This document shows positions 4,929 through 7,254 of a DNA stretch of 7,254 bases, one piece after another (the stretch's first letter is position 1; each line of letters starts with the position of its first letter). The stretch is from Anaerolineae bacterium (GTDB lineage: Bacteria; Chloroflexota; Anaerolineae; DUEN01). Both the position numbers and the translations under genes were made by a program. The notes below the pieces were generated by a model. The model saw only the letters and a program-made list of their open reading frames with translations, had not been told where the DNA came from and did no database searches. The DNA lies in NCBI GenBank assembly GCA_021159845.1, contig JAGHDS010000396.1:1-7254 (forward strand). Direction: 5' to 3'.

Positions 4929-6926
4929 ATGTTCCGCTTCGGCGTTGATTACTACCCCGAGCACTGGCCACAGGAACGCTGGGAGACAGATGCCCGAATG
5001 ATGCAGGAAGCTGGGATCAACACCGTCCGGCTGGCCGAGTTCGCCTGGAGCTACCTGGAACCGCAGCCGGATCATTTCGATTTCGACTGGCTGGATCGGG
5101 CGCTCGATATCCTGCACGTCCACGGAATCCAGGCCGTCTTAGGCACCCCCACCGCCTCTCCTCCACCCTGGGTGATGGCCACGTACCCCGACGCGTATCG
5201 CGTCCTCCCATCCGGCCAGCGCCAGACCTACGGGAACCGCCGGGAATACTGCCCGAACCATCCGGGATACCGAGAGCGCAGCCGAATCATCACCCAGGCG
5301 ATGGCAGAGCACTACGCGAACCACCCGGCCGTCATCGGCTGGCAGATCGACAACGAGTTCGGTGACCGATGCTACTGTTCCACCTGCCAGGCCCATTTCC
5401 ACACATGGCTCCAACGGAAATACGGGAGTCTGGAAGCGCTGAACACCGCCTGGGGCACAGCCTTCTGGAGCCACGTCTACACCGAATGGTCGCAAATCCC
5501 CGTGCCGCTGGAGACCGGCGGCGCGCCCAATCCAGGACTCGCGCTGGACTACGATCGATTCATGTCCGACTCCTATGTGCGATTCCAGCAAGAGCAAATC
5601 GATATCCTGCGGCAGGTCTGCCCTGACCATTTCATCACCCACAACTTCATGGGACTTCATTACGATCGCATCAACTACTTCGACCTGGCCAAGCCGCTGG
5701 ACTTCGTATCCTGGGATAACTACCCTCGCCTGGCATGGCGGCTGGAGATGAACGTACCGGCCGCGTCCCGAGCGATCGAGCACGATACCATGCGCGGATT
5801 GAAAGGCAAAAACTTCTGGGTGATGGAGGAACAATCCGGATCCGGAGGGGGGCAGACGGTGGGCATAACACCGCGGCCAGGCGAGATCCGGCTATGGACA
5901 TACCAGGCCATCGCCCACGGTGCCGATGCCATCCTCTACTTCCGCTGGCGCACGAGCCGCTTCGGGACCGAGCAGTACTGGCACGGCGTACTGGACCACG
6001 ACGGCCAGCCGCGACGCCGATACCGGGAGATCCAGAGCATCGGGATGGAGCTACAGCGCATCGGCGACCAGTTGGCAGGCGCGGAGACGAAAGCACAAGT
6101 CGCCATTATCCTGTGCTACGATACCAGGTTCGCCTTCCAGATCCAACCGAACCACCCGAATTTCCGATACCCCGAGCTTCTCGCGGGCTACTACAACGCC
6201 TTCCATCAACGCAACGTGAGCGTGGATATCGTGCCGCCTACAGCAGATCTAAGCCGCTACAAAGTGGTCATCGCGCCAGCCCTCTACATCCTGCCGGAAA
6301 ATGTGGCCGCGAACCTCCGTCGCTACGTGGAAAACGGTGGCCTGCTCCTCACCACAGCCCGCACAGGGGTCAAGGACGAACACAACGCGGTGGTGAACAT
6401 GCCACTGCCCGGCCCGCTGACCGAGCTATGCGGCGTGGAAGTGGAAGAGTACGAGGCGCTACCGGCTGATATCGACGTTCCTCTACAGCTCTCACTGCCC
6501 GGGGGATCCTCCGACCTGGCGACTCACGCGCGCCTATGGTGCGACGTGCTGCACCCAACCACGGCGGAGGTCGTAGCCCGCTACGATGCGCAATATTACA
6601 TGGGACATCCTGCTATCACGCTGAACCGCGTTGGCCGAGGCCAGGTGCTCTACGTCGGGACGTTCGGCGACGAGCGGCTACAGGAGGCCCTGGTCGAATG
6701 GTCGATCGCCACATCGGGGCTGTCACCCGCGCTGAACACACCGGCAGAGGTTGAGGCGGTTGAAAAGTGGCAGAAGGATAAGCGGCTCCTCTTCCTGCTG
6801 AACCATGCCGACGAGGCTCGTGAAGTCATCTTACCCAAGGAGATGGAAGACATACTCACCGGACAGGTACAAAAAGGACGGGTAACGCTCCCCTCGAAGG
6901 CGGTCATGATCCTGCACGACGCGTAG
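4929..6926 (+). CDS. Glycoside hydrolase family 42 beta-galactosidase
   Basis: 665-residue enzyme, full length for GH42, that hydrolyses terminal beta-galactosides. There is no signal peptide, so it is probably cytoplasmic. The catalytic TIM barrel (about 1-385) opens with GVDYYPEHWP. It carries the acid/base E143 in WQIDNEFG and the nucleophile E300 in FWVMEEQSG, with LDFVSWDNYPR between them. C108, C148, C150 and C153 (YCPN and CYCSTC) match the zinc-binding cysteines of the Thermus A4 enzyme, so a structural zinc is expected. A trimerisation domain (about 388-600) includes VAIILCYDTRFAFQ and VVIAPALYIL. A small C-terminal beta domain (about 605-665) includes LLFLLNHADEAREV. All key residues are present, with no break. 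Natural substrates could be plant galactooligosaccharides rather than lactose. No transporter or sugar regulator is visible; the flavoprotein gene ends 177 nt upstream. Confidence 0.96.
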   Translation: MFRFGVDYYPEHWPQERWETDARMMQEAGINTVRLAEFAWSYLEPQPDHFDFDWLDRALDILHVHGIQAVLGTPTASPPPWVMATYPDAYRVLPSGQRQTYGNRREYCPNHPGYRERSRIITQAMAEHYANHPAVIGWQIDNEFGDRCYCSTCQAHFHTWLQRKYGSLEALNTAWGTAFWSHVYTEWSQIPVPLETGGAPNPGLALDYDRFMSDSYVRFQQEQIDILRQVCPDHFITHNFMGLHYDRINYFDLAKPLDFVSWDNYPRLAWRLEMNVPAASRAIEHDTMRGLKGKNFWVMEEQSGSGGGQTVGITPRPGEIRLWTYQAIAHGADAILYFRWRTSRFGTEQYWHGVLDHDGQPRRRYREIQSIGMELQRIGDQLAGAETKAQVAIILCYDTRFAFQIQPNHPNFRYPELLAGYYNAFHQRNVSVDIVPPTADLSRYKVVIAPALYILPENVAANLRRYVENGGLLLTTARTGVKDEHNAVVNMPLPGPLTELCGVEVEEYEALPADIDVPLQLSLPGGSSDLATHARLWCDVLHPTTAEVVARYDAQYYMGHPAITLNRVGRGQVLYVGTFGDERLQEALVEWSIATSGLSPALNTPAEVEAVEKWQKDKRLLFLLNHADEAREVILPKEMEDILTGQVQKGRVTLPSKAVMILHDA

Positions 6927-6963
6927 CAACCCAGCCATCTCTCACCGCGAGCTTATCGAGAGC

Positions 6964-6990
6964 ACCGAGAGGTAGGTAGTCTCCCTCGGT
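6964..6990 (+). terminator. Weak hairpin after the beta-galactosidase gene
   Basis: ACCGAG (6964-6969) and CTCGGT (6985-6990) form a six-pair stem about 40 nt after the stop codon. No T-tract follows, so this is at best a poor or factor-dependent terminator. A CTCTC/GAGAG pairing just upstream (6939-6943 with 6958-6962) could add a second small stem. Confidence 0.25.
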
Positions 6991-6994
6991 CGTG

Positions 6995-7018
6995 TTGATG
7001 CATAATGTACTGCATCAA
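6995..7018. repeat. 8-bp inverted repeat upstream of the transposase remnant
   Basis: TTGATGCA (6995-7002) and TGCATCAA (7011-7018) are exact inverted arms around TAATGTAC. The unit lies 18 nt before the ATG of the IS1-like remnant. It could be an operator or part of the left end of the insertion sequence. The border of that element is not determinable here. Confidence 0.4.
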
Positions 7019-7019
7019 G

Positions 7020-7254
7020 ATGATTGGAGGGTGTACATGGAACAGACGCAATTGGCTTCGTCCGGCTCCTTTTGCTGGAACCAAAATTGTCCTGATTACG
7101 GCCCCCCTGGTCTACCCGCTGGCCACCCCGGCCGGCGGGCTGGCGCTGATCGTCTACGGAGACAGCGTGAGAGCGCTGGAACTGGACTTCACCGACAACG
7201 ACCCGGCCGCGCTGCTGGTGAAGCGGGAAGGGGAGAACGCCACTGGCGGTTACC
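7020..7254 (+). CDS. Fragment resembling a CHAT-domain protein, fused behind the transposase remnant, runs off the window
   Basis: A frame open from ATG at 7020 to the window edge (78 codons) reads, from about 7101, APLVYPLATPAGGLALIVYG and then SVRALELDFTDNDPAALL. The ATPAGGLALIV strand followed by a VxALxLD strand is a pattern known from CHAT-domain (caspase-like) proteins, often found with TPR repeats. Only this early part of the putative domain is inside the window; the catalytic His/Cys are not. The first 27 codons, up to 7100, overlap the transposase remnant in a different frame and look like noise. The native N-terminal part of this protein is therefore missing. It is either a pseudogene or a chimeric gene. 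No ribosome site clearly serves 7020, whereas GGAGGG serves 7037. Confidence 0.5.
   Translation, partial: MIGGCTWNRRNWLRPAPFAGTKIVLITAPLVYPLATPAGGLALIVYGDSVRALELDFTDNDPAALLVKREGENATGGY
7037..7102 (+). pseudogene. 5' remnant of an IS1-like zinc-finger transposase gene
   Basis: ATG at 7037, with GGAGGG at 7026-7031 five nt upstream, starts MEQTQLASSGSFCWNQNCPDYG. The C-x4-C (C13, C18) followed by PDYG is typical of the N-terminal zinc finger of IS1-family (InsA-like) transposases. In those proteins PDYGK continues into a second cysteine pair. Here the match stops after 22 codons: the frame stays open to the window end, but the following residues (PPGLPAGHPGRRAG and on) are low-complexity and not transposase-like. 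The same bases in another frame resemble a CHAT protein. This is therefore a truncated insertion sequence, with the breakpoint near 7100-7103. The IS1 assignment rests on a short motif and is moderate. Confidence 0.6.

Noticed and set aside
5139..5834. 231-residue minus-strand frame inside the GH42 gene
   Set aside because: Antisense shadow of a high-GC gene whose + strand coding is certain. No domain and no ribosome site.
5735..6469. 244-residue + strand frame inside the GH42 gene
   Set aside because: Out-of-frame reading, very rich in Arg, His and Pro, as expected from GC-rich third positions of the true gene.

Overview
This is a high-GC bacterial window in which every supported gene lies on the + strand. 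The gene set resembles Chloroflexota (Anaerolineae- or Thermoflexia-like). The main pointers are the DUF2085 membrane protein with its CHQxPERSF and FCxRDTAIY signatures, an IS1-like zinc-finger transposase start, and a CHAT-type tail carrying ATPAGGLAL. This placement is inference; there is no rRNA or other marker gene to confirm it.

Layout, left to right. (1) 1-233: C-terminal end of a CoA-disulfide-reductase-like flavoprotein. (2) 301-1455: nagA, N-acetylglucosamine-6-phosphate deacetylase. (3) 1580-3815: a compact thiol-redox membrane cluster made of a CcdA/DsbD-type electron carrier, a membrane-anchored TlpA/ResA-like thioredoxin starting 23 nt after it, and a DUF2085 membrane protein that overlaps the thioredoxin by ATGA. 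(4) 3816-4196: a 381-nt gene-free stretch holding two palindromic elements. One is a 145-bp MITE-like unit with 14-bp terminal inverted repeats and flanking 8-bp direct repeats. The other is a hairpin with a perfect 19-bp stem. (5) 4197-4751: an NADPH-dependent FMN reductase / iron-sulfur flavoprotein-like protein. (6) 4929-6926: a complete GH42 beta-galactosidase. (7) 7020-7254: a junction where the first 22 codons of an IS1-like transposase run straight into a fragment resembling a CHAT-domain protein.

The most notable observation is that the CcdA-like protein appears to be a natural circular permutant. Its first transmembrane module (SPCVLPLIPGYIGYLSG), which is N-terminal in ordinary CcdA, sits at the C-terminus, after the segments equivalent to TM2-TM6. 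Both active-site cysteines are kept, nothing resembling TM1 lies upstream, and an in-frame stop is found just before the start codon. The charge pattern fits both termini being cytoplasmic, as expected if the protein was re-cut in the TM1-TM2 loop.

How the genes may work together: NagA and the GH42 enzyme point to use of amino sugars and galactosides. The CcdA-like/thioredoxin/DUF2085 trio looks like one translationally coupled operon that would carry reducing equivalents from cytoplasmic thioredoxin across the membrane to an extracytoplasmic thioredoxin domain. The place of DUF2085 in that chain is unknown.
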